Below are positions 8,361-17,477 of a stretch of 64,000 nt of DNA, piece by piece. Every line of letters begins with the position of its first letter. Within the stretch, counting starts at the first letter, position 1. A program made the translations under genes and the position numbers. The stretch comes from Litchfieldia stipae (GTDB lineage Bacteria > Bacillota > Bacilli > Bacillales > Bacillaceae_L): the NCBI RefSeq assembly GCF_014837155.1, contig NZ_JACYHA010000010.1, positions 62,001 to 126,000 of the forward strand. The letters run 5' to 3'. The notes beneath the pieces were generated by a model. The model searched no databases and had not been told where the DNA came from. It saw nothing but the letters and a program-made list of their open reading frames with translations.

Positions 8361-11300
8361 TTACTTCCTTATTTCTATATTCCCATCATCATCTATACTA
8401 ACGAATCCCTTACCAACATTTAAATCAATAGCTTCTTGTACATACTCCTCCGCTTGACTAGTAATCCGATTGTATCTAAGCTGTTTTAGTACCTCACGAA
8501 TTAGATCAACTCTTGGGAGTCGTAGTGCAGTGTTCATAATTTCCATAATACCATTGGCATATTCCACTTTACTGATATCCTGTAGGGCTCTCTTTTCATT
8601 GGTGTGTTTACGGAAATCAGTATATGAATGATATTGTTCTTGATCTTTCCAGATAAAGTCTCCTTTTTCTTCAGTTTCTATATGGAGCTTCATCGTTGTT
8701 AATGCCCCTCGTATGACTGACTCTATTTTTGCACCGCTTCTGTTAAAGCCCCATGCATTGACAATGGCCTTTGTCATTTGTGAAAAGCTAATCGGAGCAC
8801 CTTCATGAACTAGTCGCTCTATCTGTGTTCTTATAATCGGCAAGCCTTGGTAGGTGTAAAAATGTTCGTTATTCAAATCAACATCAACTAATTCGACAGG
8901 GTGATAATCATTATGCTTTTCTTCTATTTCCTCAATTGGAATCATGAGATTACTTATCTTCTGTTGTATCGACTCTTCCTTCTTTTCTTCTTGAATCTTC
9001 ATTGAAGCATTTTCCTTTGGGCTTGAGTTATGTTCTATTTCCTTCAATTGATTTAGGAGATTTTCAACTTGTTTATTCTCATCATGCCACCATTCTATCG
9101 ACCAAATTTTAATGATGTGCCATCCTAATCGCTCTAAGATGATGTCACTTAATTTATTCCGGTCTCGAGTAGTCTTACGGCTTGCATAGTTAGGTCCGTC
9201 AAGTTGAATGGCAGCCATATATTGCCCTTCATGACTAGGGTGTACTACCGCTAAATCTAATTTAAATTCACTTTTACCAACGTCCATTTCCACTTTATAA
9301 CCCTTTTCTTCTAATGTTGCTTTGATCTTAGTTACAATCGTATTGTATTTTGTTTTCCTTCTATTGCGATTTTCTAATAACAGAGGTTCATTCCCTCTTT
9401 TTGCAAATTCCATAAAGGAACGCAAGCTATGAACTCCCTCAGCTTTCGTACGTGAAAGATTAATTTTGTCTGGTTCCATTGAGGCAAAGATCATCATTTC
9501 CTTCTTAGCTCTAGAGACTGCTACATTAAGACGACGCCATCCTCCATCACGGTTTAAGGGACCAAAATTCAATGATACCTGACCCGCTTCATCTGGACCG
9601 TATCCAACTGTAAATAGAATGACATCTCTCTCATCACCTTGAACATTTTCTAAGTTCTTCACAAATACCGGTTCCTTTACTTCATCGTTGAAAAACTTCT
9701 CCAACGTCGGATCATCCTTCAATCTCTCGTCAATCATGTCCTCAATGAGTGTTTGCTGAACTTGACTAAACGTAACGACACCAATACTTTCAAGTTGTTT
9801 TACAGGATCTTTTAGTCTTGTGAAAATTTCATTAACAACGGCTTCAGCTTCCTTTTTATTCTGCTTTGTCTTTCCACGGTCATAGACGCCTCCTACATTT
9901 CTGAAAGAAACACGTGAGACAATGTCATCAATTGAAGGAAACGTAATCAATTTATTTTCATAAAAATGATTGTTTGAAAAAGAGATCAGGCTTTCGTGCT
10001 CACTTCGATAGTGCCATCTAAGATGCTTCTGTGGCATTCTTATTGACAAGCAGTCATCCAAAACACTCTCCAAATCCTGCACATCAAAGTCTTCCTCTGT
10101 TTGTTGTGCGCTAAAGAAGCTTGTTGGTGGCAATTGTTTCGGATCACCTACTACAATCACATGATTCCCTCTTGCCATTGCACCGATTGCTTCACTAGTA
10201 GGTAACTGAGAAGCCTCATCGAAAATAACCAGGTCAAATTTAGGAAAGCTTGGATCCAAGTATTGTGCTACTGATAGTGGGCTCATTAACATACATGGTT
10301 TAATTTTAGGTAATAGATTCGGTATACGTTCAAAAAGTTGACGTATCGCAATTCCTCTTCCTTTGCTTTTAATTGCCTTCATCAAAATGCCTGGCTCAGA
10401 ATTTTGAATCACATTGTTCATTAAGTTAGGAACACGTTCCATTAATTTAACGTAAACCTCTAGTTTTGTTATTTCACTTATTTGATCATCAAGGTGATAG
10501 AATTTTTGTAATTTGTTTTCGAATGCTGCTTTTGTAAAATGAGATAGTGTCTTGCTATTGGTTATTTCTTCATCAATGCGTATTCGATAAAAACCATATA
10601 AATAAGTTGAAAGTAGATGTTGATGATCAATGTCTCCATTTAAGTAAGGAGTTGTGACATGTTCTAAACCACACGAATTTGCGTCCTGTATCGTGCGAGC
10701 AAGATGGCAGCTGTCTTTTAACATAGGTAAGGCATCTATCAGTTGAGTTGCTTTTTTCTCAATGTAGTTAGCCCAATCAACTTGTTCTGGGTCATAGAAC
10801 GTTGAAATGCTAAGTTCTTTTTCAATAAATCCCCAACTATTCATTAGTTCATCAAAAATTCCCTTGTAAGTTTTCATTTGCTTTTTAAACTCAGATTTAA
10901 AAAGCACATGTTTGTTACCCTCTAGATTCTGAGCTACTTCAGCTATATAGCTTGGCGTATTGTCGATCGCTTTTATCGTTGAGCGGACTGATTCAGACCA
11001 AGTCAATCCTTTGTCTATTTCATCCCATTTTCCATTTGTATCCTCCCACAGCTCGGTGAAGAATTCATTCATCACTTCACTATGCTGATCCAGCACTTGT
11101 TTGTTTTCTTGTACTCGTTGAATGGTAGTGAGTAGCTTTTCTAGCTCACTTGCAGCTATTTTGTCTTTGGAGATTAAAAATTTCTTAAGTTCATTTGTAA
11201 CCTTATTTTTGCCGATTACTTTCTTAAGAAACCAGCTGTTCTCGGCAACTCTTAACTCCTGAAGCAGAGAGTCCGTGTTCACTTTTACAATGGACTTATC

Positions 11301-14177
11301 AAACCTTTGTACTAATTCGTCCATATCAGCATCCCGCTGTCTACCACTGTTTATTACATCAATAATGTTAGTCTTCACCTTATCAAAAGATTCTTCACCT
11401 ACAATGGATAGATTGATAGTAGGTATCGTCAGTAAGGATGGAATGATTTCTCGGACAAACCTGTACCATTTATGTTCTTTATTTCGGCCTTCTAATCCTA
11501 CTTTTTCAAAGGACTTTTCTATCTCTACTAACTTTTTTGAATTTAGATTAATTGTAGTTAGATGTTCTTTCATGTGATCGAGAAGCTTTAATGAATACTC
11601 CGTTTGTTCTATGCGTACCCAGGGATTATTTTGAACACTTCCGCACACTTCACCTGCAATTGCTATTTTCTCGATGAGTTGTTTAGATTTTACAAACGCT
11701 TCTTCATTCATCTCTCTTACTTTGTCTCTATCAAAGTCTATTTCTTTTTTCGGTTTATCTAAACCAGAATAGATTTCTATCATTTGATAGATACTCTGCC
11801 CTAATGATGTTGTGTGGTGGAGATCATGTACGTATTTGTTTAGTTCTTTCTTTACTTCCTTTATCTCCTCTGCCTTTTCACTCCAATTTGTGCCCCGTGT
11901 TTTATACTGGTTTTCAAAGGAGGACTCAAGTTGAGCCAGAATATCTTTCTTCTGACCTTTATTAGAGTAGACCTCAAGACAGAAATTACCTAATCCGATA
12001 TCTGTAAGTCTTGATTGTACGACACTTAAAGCAGCCATTTTTTCCGCAACAAAAAGGACTGTTTTACCTGTTGCAAGTGCGTGAGAAATCATATTAGTTA
12101 TTGTTTGTGATTTCCCTGATCCAGGTGGACCATGCAAAACAAAACTATTCCCTTCGCCAGTTGCTAATACAGCTTCTGTCTGAGTACTATCAGAACTTAA
12201 TGGCATATAAATCTTTTCTTCCTCATCCTTTTCGGTAGTTAACGGAGTCGTCATTGACTCACTAATTTCTCCAACATAATTCCCTTCAATTAAGCTTTTA
12301 ACTACTTTATTCTTTTTAAAAACGTCTGTATGGTTAACAAGATCATTCCACATAACAAATTTAGAAAAAGAAAATACTCCTATACTAGCTGATTCCTGCA
12401 CGTCCCAATTTTTCATATGCATGATGACTCTACGTAATGTTGTTAGGACTTTCTTAACGTCAGCTCCGTGGTCATCCTTTGGAATTTCATAAAGAGGTGA
12501 TGCGTCTATTTCAAACTTTTGCCGTAGATATTCAATGAGTGAAATATTAATTTGGATGTCTTCGTCTCTCGCTCGAATATAGTATCCTTTTTTTGCTGAA
12601 ACTCGGACCAAATCTATCGGCATTAATAATATGGGTGCATACCGCTCAGTTGAATATGATTTAGGTTCATACCACTTTAAAAATCCAAGCGCAACAAATA
12701 GAGAATTAGCTCCACTTTCCTCCAATGTGTTTTTTGCATTCCTGTACAACTTAACTAGTTCTTTTTCTAGTTTTAGTTCAGATAAAGTTGAGCGTAAACG
12801 ATTATTTTTCATATCTTCATGAAGAATCTGTGAATGCAAGATTGCATGTTGGTCCTTAAAATCTCTCACTTGATTACGTAGTTCAGCTGGTAATGTCTGA
12901 ATGTATACTTTTTTACCCATTGATAGGATATCCTCAGTTTTTGCGATGTCAGAAGTAACTAATGGGATGCCCTGAGTATGAATACGGTAATTAATTAAAT
13001 TATTTCGCAAACTCATATCAATCAATCTATTTTGCCAATAGGTTACTTTATCTGTTTGTTTGTTCAGATCATCTGATCCTGTATCCGATTCTGGTATGAC
13101 CTCGACCTTATCAAAAGCAAAGTTGTTATTAACCTTAACAGGCTCCTCGTTGTTTGATAGAACTTCCAGTTTGTCTCCGTTTACTTTTTTTAATGCAATG
13201 GGTCTTATTTGGCCAATACGACTTCTGTATACATCAATAAAAAATTGAAAGTAATTTGGTTTTTCTATACTACTTCTCGCATGCTGAACAGCACTGTTGA
13301 AACTAGTTTTACTATTAGTTAACAAAGTGGATTCGACAGCGACTATTTCATTAATACCACTTGCCATCTTCTTCGTTAAAATACTTTTATCATCTTGAAA
13401 ACTTTCTGGTGAGGATTGTTCCTTTAACCAAAATGCTGGAAATGCATGTCCTTGAAGAAAAACAACGATCGGATGTATTCCAATCGCTTCAGCACAAGCT
13501 GCATAAAGTAAGGTTAAATCCAGACAGGTTCCCAGCTTATGTTCCTTCATCACATCAGGGAAACGGATTTTCTGACCTTCCTCTTCAAAACTGGCTGGTG
13601 GGTTAGCATAAACAATTTGGTGTGATTGTATCGCAGAATAAATAGCCGATAATTGAGCTAATACTCGATTAGCATCTCCACTTTGATAACCATCCAACGC
13701 GTTATTGCCAGTATTCGTCTCCAAAATCACAGATGCTTGTTTAATGATTTCCATAATAAAAGGTCTGTTTGGTGTAATAAAACTGGAGATTATCTCTGGG
13801 ACAACAGAAGAACCCGGCCAAGAGTCAAATGATAGAACATCTATTGGCACGTAGTCTTCATGAAGTACACTATCTCCTGATGTAATCTTAAGATGGAGAT
13901 GCCCTCTCACACTTTCGTCAAGGCTACTGAGATACTCTGAAGATAGTATAAGATCTGGTTTAAATTCTACTATTTCACCAGCTTCTAACTCTTCAAGATT
14001 TAAGGTGAAGGGTTCAGCGAAAGAAGGATTGGTTGTAATATGTATTTTAAGATTGGTAAAAGCTTCAGTGGTGGTATTTTTTAAAGAAAGGAATTTGATA
14101 ACAGGCACATGAACTTGTTGCAGCGCAAAACTAACTTTCCGATCATACTCAAACTCGCAACTAATAATCGACTCCAT
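8361..14177 (-). CDS. Giant DUF4011/SF1 helicase with Vsr-like nuclease and DUF3320 domains
   Basis: This 1938-residue protein shows, in order: an N-terminal beta-rich region; a transglutaminase-like patch at about residues 205-245 (GTCLDLTLLYAACAEA, then HAFPAFWL); a DUF4011 start 'YWQNRLIDMSLRNNLINYR' near 380; Walker A GPPGSGKS near 685; a long helical insert; Walker B 'LVIFDEASQ' near 1318 and 'VVGDPKQLPP'; helicase motifs 'NVQGDERD' and 'LNVAVSRAKKEM' near 1550; a Vsr/MTES_1575-like nuclease near 1620-1710 ('IQLDGPNYASR', 'LGWHIIKIWSIEWW'); and a DUF3320 end near 1790. The start is ATG 14177 with GGGGG seven bases upstream, so the longer ORF is not used. Such helicase-nuclease giants occur in defence islands, and a single-gene anti-phage role is likely but inferred. 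It forms its own transcription unit. Confidence 0.85.
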   Translation of the reverse strand: MESIISCEFEYDRKVSFALQQVHVPVIKFLSLKNTTTEAFTNLKIHITTNPSFAEPFTLNLEELEAGEIVEFKPDLILSSEYLSSLDESVRGHLHLKITSGDSVLHEDYVPIDVLSFDSWPGSSVVPEIISSFITPNRPFIMEIIKQASVILETNTGNNALDGYQSGDANRVLAQLSAIYSAIQSHQIVYANPPASFEEEGQKIRFPDVMKEHKLGTCLDLTLLYAACAEAIGIHPIVVFLQGHAFPAFWLKEQSSPESFQDDKSILTKKMASGINEIVAVESTLLTNSKTSFNSAVQHARSSIEKPNYFQFFIDVYRSRIGQIRPIALKKVNGDKLEVLSNNEEPVKVNNNFAFDKVEVIPESDTGSDDLNKQTDKVTYWQNRLIDMSLRNNLINYRIHTQGIPLVTSDIAKTEDILSMGKKVYIQTLPAELRNQVRDFKDQHAILHSQILHEDMKNNRLRSTLSELKLEKELVKLYRNAKNTLEESGANSLFVALGFLKWYEPKSYSTERYAPILLMPIDLVRVSAKKGYYIRARDEDIQINISLIEYLRQKFEIDASPLYEIPKDDHGADVKKVLTTLRRVIMHMKNWDVQESASIGVFSFSKFVMWNDLVNHTDVFKKNKVVKSLIEGNYVGEISESMTTPLTTEKDEEEKIYMPLSSDSTQTEAVLATGEGNSFVLHGPPGSGKSQTITNMISHALATGKTVLFVAEKMAALSVVQSRLTDIGLGNFCLEVYSNKGQKKDILAQLESSFENQYKTRGTNWSEKAEEIKEVKKELNKYVHDLHHTTSLGQSIYQMIEIYSGLDKPKKEIDFDRDKVREMNEEAFVKSKQLIEKIAIAGEVCGSVQNNPWVRIEQTEYSLKLLDHMKEHLTTINLNSKKLVEIEKSFEKVGLEGRNKEHKWYRFVREIIPSLLTIPTINLSIVGEESFDKVKTNIIDVINSGRQRDADMDELVQRFDKSIVKVNTDSLLQELRVAENSWFLKKVIGKNKVTNELKKFLISKDKIAASELEKLLTTIQRVQENKQVLDQHSEVMNEFFTELWEDTNGKWDEIDKGLTWSESVRSTIKAIDNTPSYIAEVAQNLEGNKHVLFKSEFKKQMKTYKGIFDELMNSWGFIEKELSISTFYDPEQVDWANYIEKKATQLIDALPMLKDSCHLARTIQDANSCGLEHVTTPYLNGDIDHQHLLSTYLYGFYRIRIDEEITNSKTLSHFTKAAFENKLQKFYHLDDQISEITKLEVYVKLMERVPNLMNNVIQNSEPGILMKAIKSKGRGIAIRQLFERIPNLLPKIKPCMLMSPLSVAQYLDPSFPKFDLVIFDEASQLPTSEAIGAMARGNHVIVVGDPKQLPPTSFFSAQQTEEDFDVQDLESVLDDCLSIRMPQKHLRWHYRSEHESLISFSNNHFYENKLITFPSIDDIVSRVSFRNVGGVYDRGKTKQNKKEAEAVVNEIFTRLKDPVKQLESIGVVTFSQVQQTLIEDMIDERLKDDPTLEKFFNDEVKEPVFVKNLENVQGDERDVILFTVGYGPDEAGQVSLNFGPLNRDGGWRRLNVAVSRAKKEMMIFASMEPDKINLSRTKAEGVHSLRSFMEFAKRGNEPLLLENRNRRKTKYNTIVTKIKATLEEKGYKVEMDVGKSEFKLDLAVVHPSHEGQYMAAIQLDGPNYASRKTTRDRNKLSDIILERLGWHIIKIWSIEWWHDENKQVENLLNQLKEIEHNSSPKENASMKIQEEKKEESIQQKISNLMIPIEEIEEKHNDYHPVELVDVDLNNEHFYTYQGLPIIRTQIERLVHEGAPISFSQMTKAIVNAWGFNRSGAKIESVIRGALTTMKLHIETEEKGDFIWKDQEQYHSYTDFRKHTNEKRALQDISKVEYANGIMEIMNTALRLPRVDLIREVLKQLRYNRITSQAEEYVQEAIDLNVGKGFVSIDDDGNIEIRK

Positions 14178-14589
14178 CTGGCTACCCCCATTTACATTTT
14201 CATAGCATACAAATATTGACACTATTATAACAAAATTAGCCGAAATTTACCGAATGCTGTAGTAAAGATTCACAGTAAATTACAATATTGCTATTTATTC
14301 GACAAGTGACAGGCACTTCTCATGATTATCTTATCTTTAAACACACCAAAAAATACCAGTTTATACCACGGGAATTTCATTTTATCAAGGGAACTAGAAG
14401 TGATTGGAAAGTGCTGGGGAGACATGTTACAAAAGAAAGTCTATAAAGATGCTACAATTAGGTACCTCGTTAAAAACAAGCTTAGATTTATTGCTCTGAG
14501 CTTGTGGCATGTTATTTATTGTGTGATTTAAGCTTTGAATTCAAATGCTATTCTGTTTGGTATGATAAATTTTCTCCACAATTAATTAA
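14178..14589. other. Intergenic region without a convincing gene
   Basis: It is AT-rich and contains a GTGACAGGCACTTC repeat core at about 14306-14319, of the GGGACAGGCACC kind found elsewhere in Bacillus. A 69-codon open frame on the plus strand (14322-14531) has no ribosome binding site and no recognisable product. Confidence 0.5.
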
Positions 14590-14913
14590 CTACTTACCTT
14601 CAGCGTTCCCCCTTTTTATTACATTTTTTATTTTCAACATCGAATTAGCATTTATTTGAAATTCATATGGTACTTTCACTTCTTCAACTGTACAGCCGTT
14701 ATCAATGAGATACCTTATTAATTTATCCAACTCTTCATATCGTTTCCCTTTGGAATCAACTAAAGGGAATATACGAACTTCCTCCTTCTTAACTCTTAAT
14801 AACTCGTTAAGTGTTTCAATATGAATTTGGTAATCTAATTTATCTGCATACGTAAAAAGAAAATGTGCAGAAAGAAGAAGATCAAACTCATGTAACGGGA
14901 ATATATGTGTCAC
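14590..14913 (-). pseudogene. SAM-dependent methyltransferase, C-terminal remnant
   Basis: About 107 codons match the C-terminal half of a family of small class I methyltransferases. The stretch 'FDLLLSAHFLFTYADKLDY' corresponds to motif IV and the following helix. 'EEVRIFPLVD' and 'VKVPYEFQINANSMLKI' are typical of the end of these proteins. The glycine-rich SAM-binding motif I and the whole N-terminal half are missing. Upstream, the frame is closed by TGA, and another frame (14920-15030) is open but not recognisable. There is no ribosome binding site at the first usable codon. It is a decayed relic next to a repeat-rich stretch. Confidence 0.65.
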
Positions 14914-15049
14914 TTGATTCGCTCATATGACAAGTACATTCCTGTAAAGCACTGAAGTCCTTTATTTTTCAAATCTTCGCCCGAATGACAATAGGCAATA
15001 TCACAATCTGTTATATCTAAACCTGAATGGTTCCCCACAGCTGTAAAAT

Positions 15050-15240
15050 AAAAGGAGAAATTTCGGCTAAATCAGAAAATAGCCTTATTTCTCTTAAAAT
15101 AAAGGAACTTTTTCCGCTTATAGCCCCCAAATCATTAAATTTCGGCTTTTTTAGAGCAGTTAACCGAAAATCCTCCTCTTATATCAGCCCTTTCAGCCCC
15201 CTCTAAACACATTAACGGTAAATTCTTCCCTTATCACTTT
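15050..15240. repeat. Degenerate tandem repeat cluster (AGCGGAAA...CTTATTT type)
   Basis: Several imperfect units contain TTTCGGCT/TTCCGCTTATAG followed by CTCTTAT or CCTTATTT. The same kind of unit recurs at 39359-39540 with spacing of 50 and 62 bases. No coding frame is visible. Confidence 0.5.
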
Positions 15241-15339
15241 AACACCATGAATAAAATGCTTCCTAGACGGTACAATAAAAATTCACGTGAACAAATGAAT
15301 CGACTACCTTTATTTCTTACCATTAAGGAGGGGATTTAT

Positions 15340-16068
15340 ATGTTTTGTACAAATTGTGGGAATAAAGTAGCTGCACACGATAAATTTTGCTCGAGCTGTG
15401 GCAAAGAAATAAAAAGAAATGACCACTTCGTACAATCCGAATCGTCCACTGCCCAGCAAACCTCTAGTAGGAAAAACACTGAACATCAATCACCGATCAA
15501 TTCCGTTTACATTGTATATGGGGTTATTTTATTAGTAGCTTATTATATTGTCTTAGCGATGTTTGTCCCTGCATATGGAGATGTTGCACCTTGGCTTTTA
15601 GTGATATCGGTCTTTCTTATTGATCGGTGGGTTTTTCATAAATTAAGGCTGTTTTCGTATAGATTGTTGCTAATCACTCAGCAGCCTGAATACACTCCGC
15701 GTCCTGTGGGGTGACCGGTGAGCCTCCTCGTCGCAGGCTCCTGCGGGGTCTCACTTTGCTCACTTTTCCCACGGGAGTCTCCGTGTATTCAGGCTGCTTG
15801 AAACTACTTTCTACTCTTAAAACAACAAACTTTGAGAAAACAGCCTAAATTAAAGAAACAGAATATCCAGGAAGTATTTATTCTACTTGCTTGTGCTAGC
15901 TTTGTTTCTGCCCTTTTTTTTGCTGTGTCTTCCGGAGAAAATGCTGGTGGCGGACTTTTCTTTGCAATGTTATCAACCTTCATTAATATGGGCATAGCCT
16001 ATGTATCATTATTGGCTACTCGAAAGCTTGAAAAAGTACTAAAAGAATCAAATAGTAAAACAACATAG
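15340..16068 (+). pseudogene. Zinc-ribbon membrane protein gene split by a MITE-like element
   Basis: The 5' part (15340-15645) begins with a zinc ribbon: CTNCG at residues 3-7 and CSSCG about 15 residues later. A Ser/Gln/Thr linker and two hydrophobic segments ('VYIVYGVILLVAYYIVLAMF' and one more) follow. The start ATG 15340 has AAGGAGGGG at good spacing. A 201-bp inverted-repeat element follows, supplying a foreign tail and a stop at 15714. The 3' part (15853-16068) encodes 'KKQNIQEVFILLACASFVSA' and another hydrophobic segment. Removing the element and one copy of the AAATTA duplication joins the parts in frame (...DRWVFHKL-KKQNIQEVF...), giving a 173-residue protein. As it stands, a 124-residue truncated product may be made. 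Function is unknown. Confidence 0.8.
15646..15846. mobile_element. MITE-like 201-bp element with terminal inverted repeats and 6-bp target duplication
   Basis: The outer ends AGGCTGTTTTC (15646-15656) and GAAAACAGCCT (15836-15846) are perfect 11-bp inverted repeats. An inner palindromic core (15681-15798) has arms GCAGCCTGAATACAC and GTGTATTCAGGCTGC. The flanks carry AAATTA on both sides (15640-15645 and 15847-15852), a target duplication. It has no coding capacity of its own. A related core without the outer arms lies at 22519-22603. Confidence 0.8.
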
Positions 16069-16085
16069 GTAGTTAGGTGGTAGTG

Positions 16086-16616
16086 ATGATCAATAAGTTT
16101 AAGACTCTACATCCAGTGATTAAATTAATAGTAGCTGTTACACTCTTTATCCTCGTTGGATTCCTTGTGACCAATATTGCAACCTATTTTCTTGAACGTC
16201 AAGTAGATGAGGAAGATATCGCATATGCCGAATGGTATGATGGAACCTTCTCTGAAATGAATGATCTAATTAGCGAAGTCCAATCTATTTATGACAATAT
16301 CAGTAGTTATCCAGATACGCATATTGACTTAACTTCTTATAGGAGGATGAAAGTTCATCTTCATGCCTTATCAGACGAAATGGTAAACTATCCCAAACCA
16401 CATAATCGAATCCTAAAAGAAGCACATAAGCATTATGTAAAGGAATCAATACATGCACTTCAAGCTCTGGACGGTCTTGATGAATACGTGGATAACCGCC
16501 AATATTTCAGCTCTGGTCCATCCAATTTTTTAGATAATATGTTAAAGGCAAATACATACGGGATGAAAGCTGGCGGTCTCGTATATGATTTTCGTGACAT
16601 AAATAACGAATGGTAA
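16086..16616 (+). CDS. Membrane-anchored hypothetical protein
   Basis: This 176-residue protein is not recognised. One N-terminal membrane segment (about residues 12-34, 'LIVAVTLFILVGFLVTNIAT') is followed by a hydrophilic, mostly helical extracytoplasmic region rich in Tyr, His and acidic residues, with no cysteine. The start ATG 16086 is preferred because AGGTGG ends five bases before it; the GTG codons just upstream overlap that site. It follows the split zinc-ribbon gene by 17 bases in the same direction, so both may have formed one operon, perhaps with linked roles at the membrane. A hairpin at 16655 lies downstream. Confidence 0.65.
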   Translation: MINKFKTLHPVIKLIVAVTLFILVGFLVTNIATYFLERQVDEEDIAYAEWYDGTFSEMNDLISEVQSIYDNISSYPDTHIDLTSYRRMKVHLHALSDEMVNYPKPHNRILKEAHKHYVKESIHALQALDGLDEYVDNRQYFSSGPSNFLDNMLKANTYGMKAGGLVYDFRDINNEW

Positions 16617-16650
16617 TCGCTTTGAATGAATACTTTTCATTAGATATATT

Positions 16651-16690
16651 AAAAAACGGAATCCTATTCTAGATTCCGTTCCTTGTTCTT
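16651..16690. terminator. Convergent terminator
   Basis: AACGGAATC (16655-16663) pairs with GATTCCGTT (16672-16680). On the minus strand it is followed by TTTTTT, and on the plus strand by a weaker T-rich tail. It serves the convergent genes ending at 16616 and 16701. Confidence 0.75.
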
Positions 16691-16700
16691 CTATTGATGT

Positions 16701-17246
16701 TTATTCAAAATTCCTCTGCACATACCTAGCCTCTTCTTCCGCACTCAACACCCCAGTTGCTTTCCCAACAGTACCTCCCTGCAATTCCCAGATGGAGTTA
16801 TGGTCATGATGTGCCCTTGAGAAGTCGCCGTCCTTCCAATTGTTTAGGATATGTAGATATGTGCTTTCATGTTTGTAATCATTGGCTTGAATGACTTCAA
16901 TGAGTCGGTCAATTCTTGCGGGAGTGATTTGTAGTGCTCCCCATTTTTTATCAGCTTTCACTTTTTGGTGACTCATCTTATGGATGGCATCCTGCACGGC
17001 AGATTCGGACATATCGAACGGAAACACTTTTTCTGCATCCTCAATATCGTCCTTAGTAATCGGTGCTGCTTGCTCGTCTTCTTCATCTACGCTCTCACTT
17101 GTTTCCGCGCTTTCTTTCGTTTCTTCCGCAATCACTTCTACCTTCTCCTCAGCTGGAGTGGATTGAACGGTATACATATATCCGAAAAAAGCGATTATAA
17201 TGATGACTCCTGCAATAATTAAGGTTGGCTGTAATTTGTTTTTCAA
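16701..17246 (-). CDS. Membrane-anchored DUF6241-like protein
   Basis: This 181-residue protein has a TTG start at 17246 supported by GGGGAG eight bases upstream. The longer ORF to 17297 has no such site. One membrane segment (about residues 8-28, 'LIIAGVIIIIAFFGYMY') is followed by a low-complexity Glu/Ala/Ser/Val linker and a soluble domain. The domain has 'DMSESAVQDAIHKMSHQKV', 'KWGALQITPARIDRLIEVI' and 'HDHNSIWELQGGTVGKATG', recalled as the DUF6241 pattern of Bacillus surface proteins. The function of the family is not known to me. It is a single-gene unit between two terminators. Confidence 0.6.
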   Translation of the reverse strand: MKNKLQPTLIIAGVIIIIAFFGYMYTVQSTPAEEKVEVIAEETKESAETSESVDEEDEQAAPITKDDIEDAEKVFPFDMSESAVQDAIHKMSHQKVKADKKWGALQITPARIDRLIEVIQANDYKHESTYLHILNNWKDGDFSRAHHDHNSIWELQGGTVGKATGVLSAEEEARYVQRNFE

Positions 17247-17419
17247 TATGAAAACTCCCCATGTTCTTGTAATAGTTGTATTTGAAAAATCAATCAATCT
17301 ACCAATCTCCTAATAATTGTAATACATTTCATGATGAAAAGCACGAAAGACACCTTTGATTCTATAAAATCATTTTCTATTTCTTGGATAAGGTCTATAT
17401 TTTCCTAATTAAAAAAATA

Positions 17420-17456
17420 AAAAGCCCCACACCTATAAGTGCGAAGCCTTCACCTA
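17420..17456 (-). terminator. Terminator of the arabinan gene cluster
   Basis: On the minus strand GGCTTCGCAC and GTGTGGGGCT pair with some G-U pairs and are followed by TTTTTATTTTTTT. It lies 22 bases past the last GH43 gene. Confidence 0.6.
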
Positions 17457-17477
17457 ATACCAATCTTTTCAAAACCC

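Noticed and set aside
14322-14531. 69-codon plus-strand ORF between the giant helicase and the methyltransferase remnant
   Set aside because: No ribosome binding site, no recognisable product, and repeat-like surroundings.
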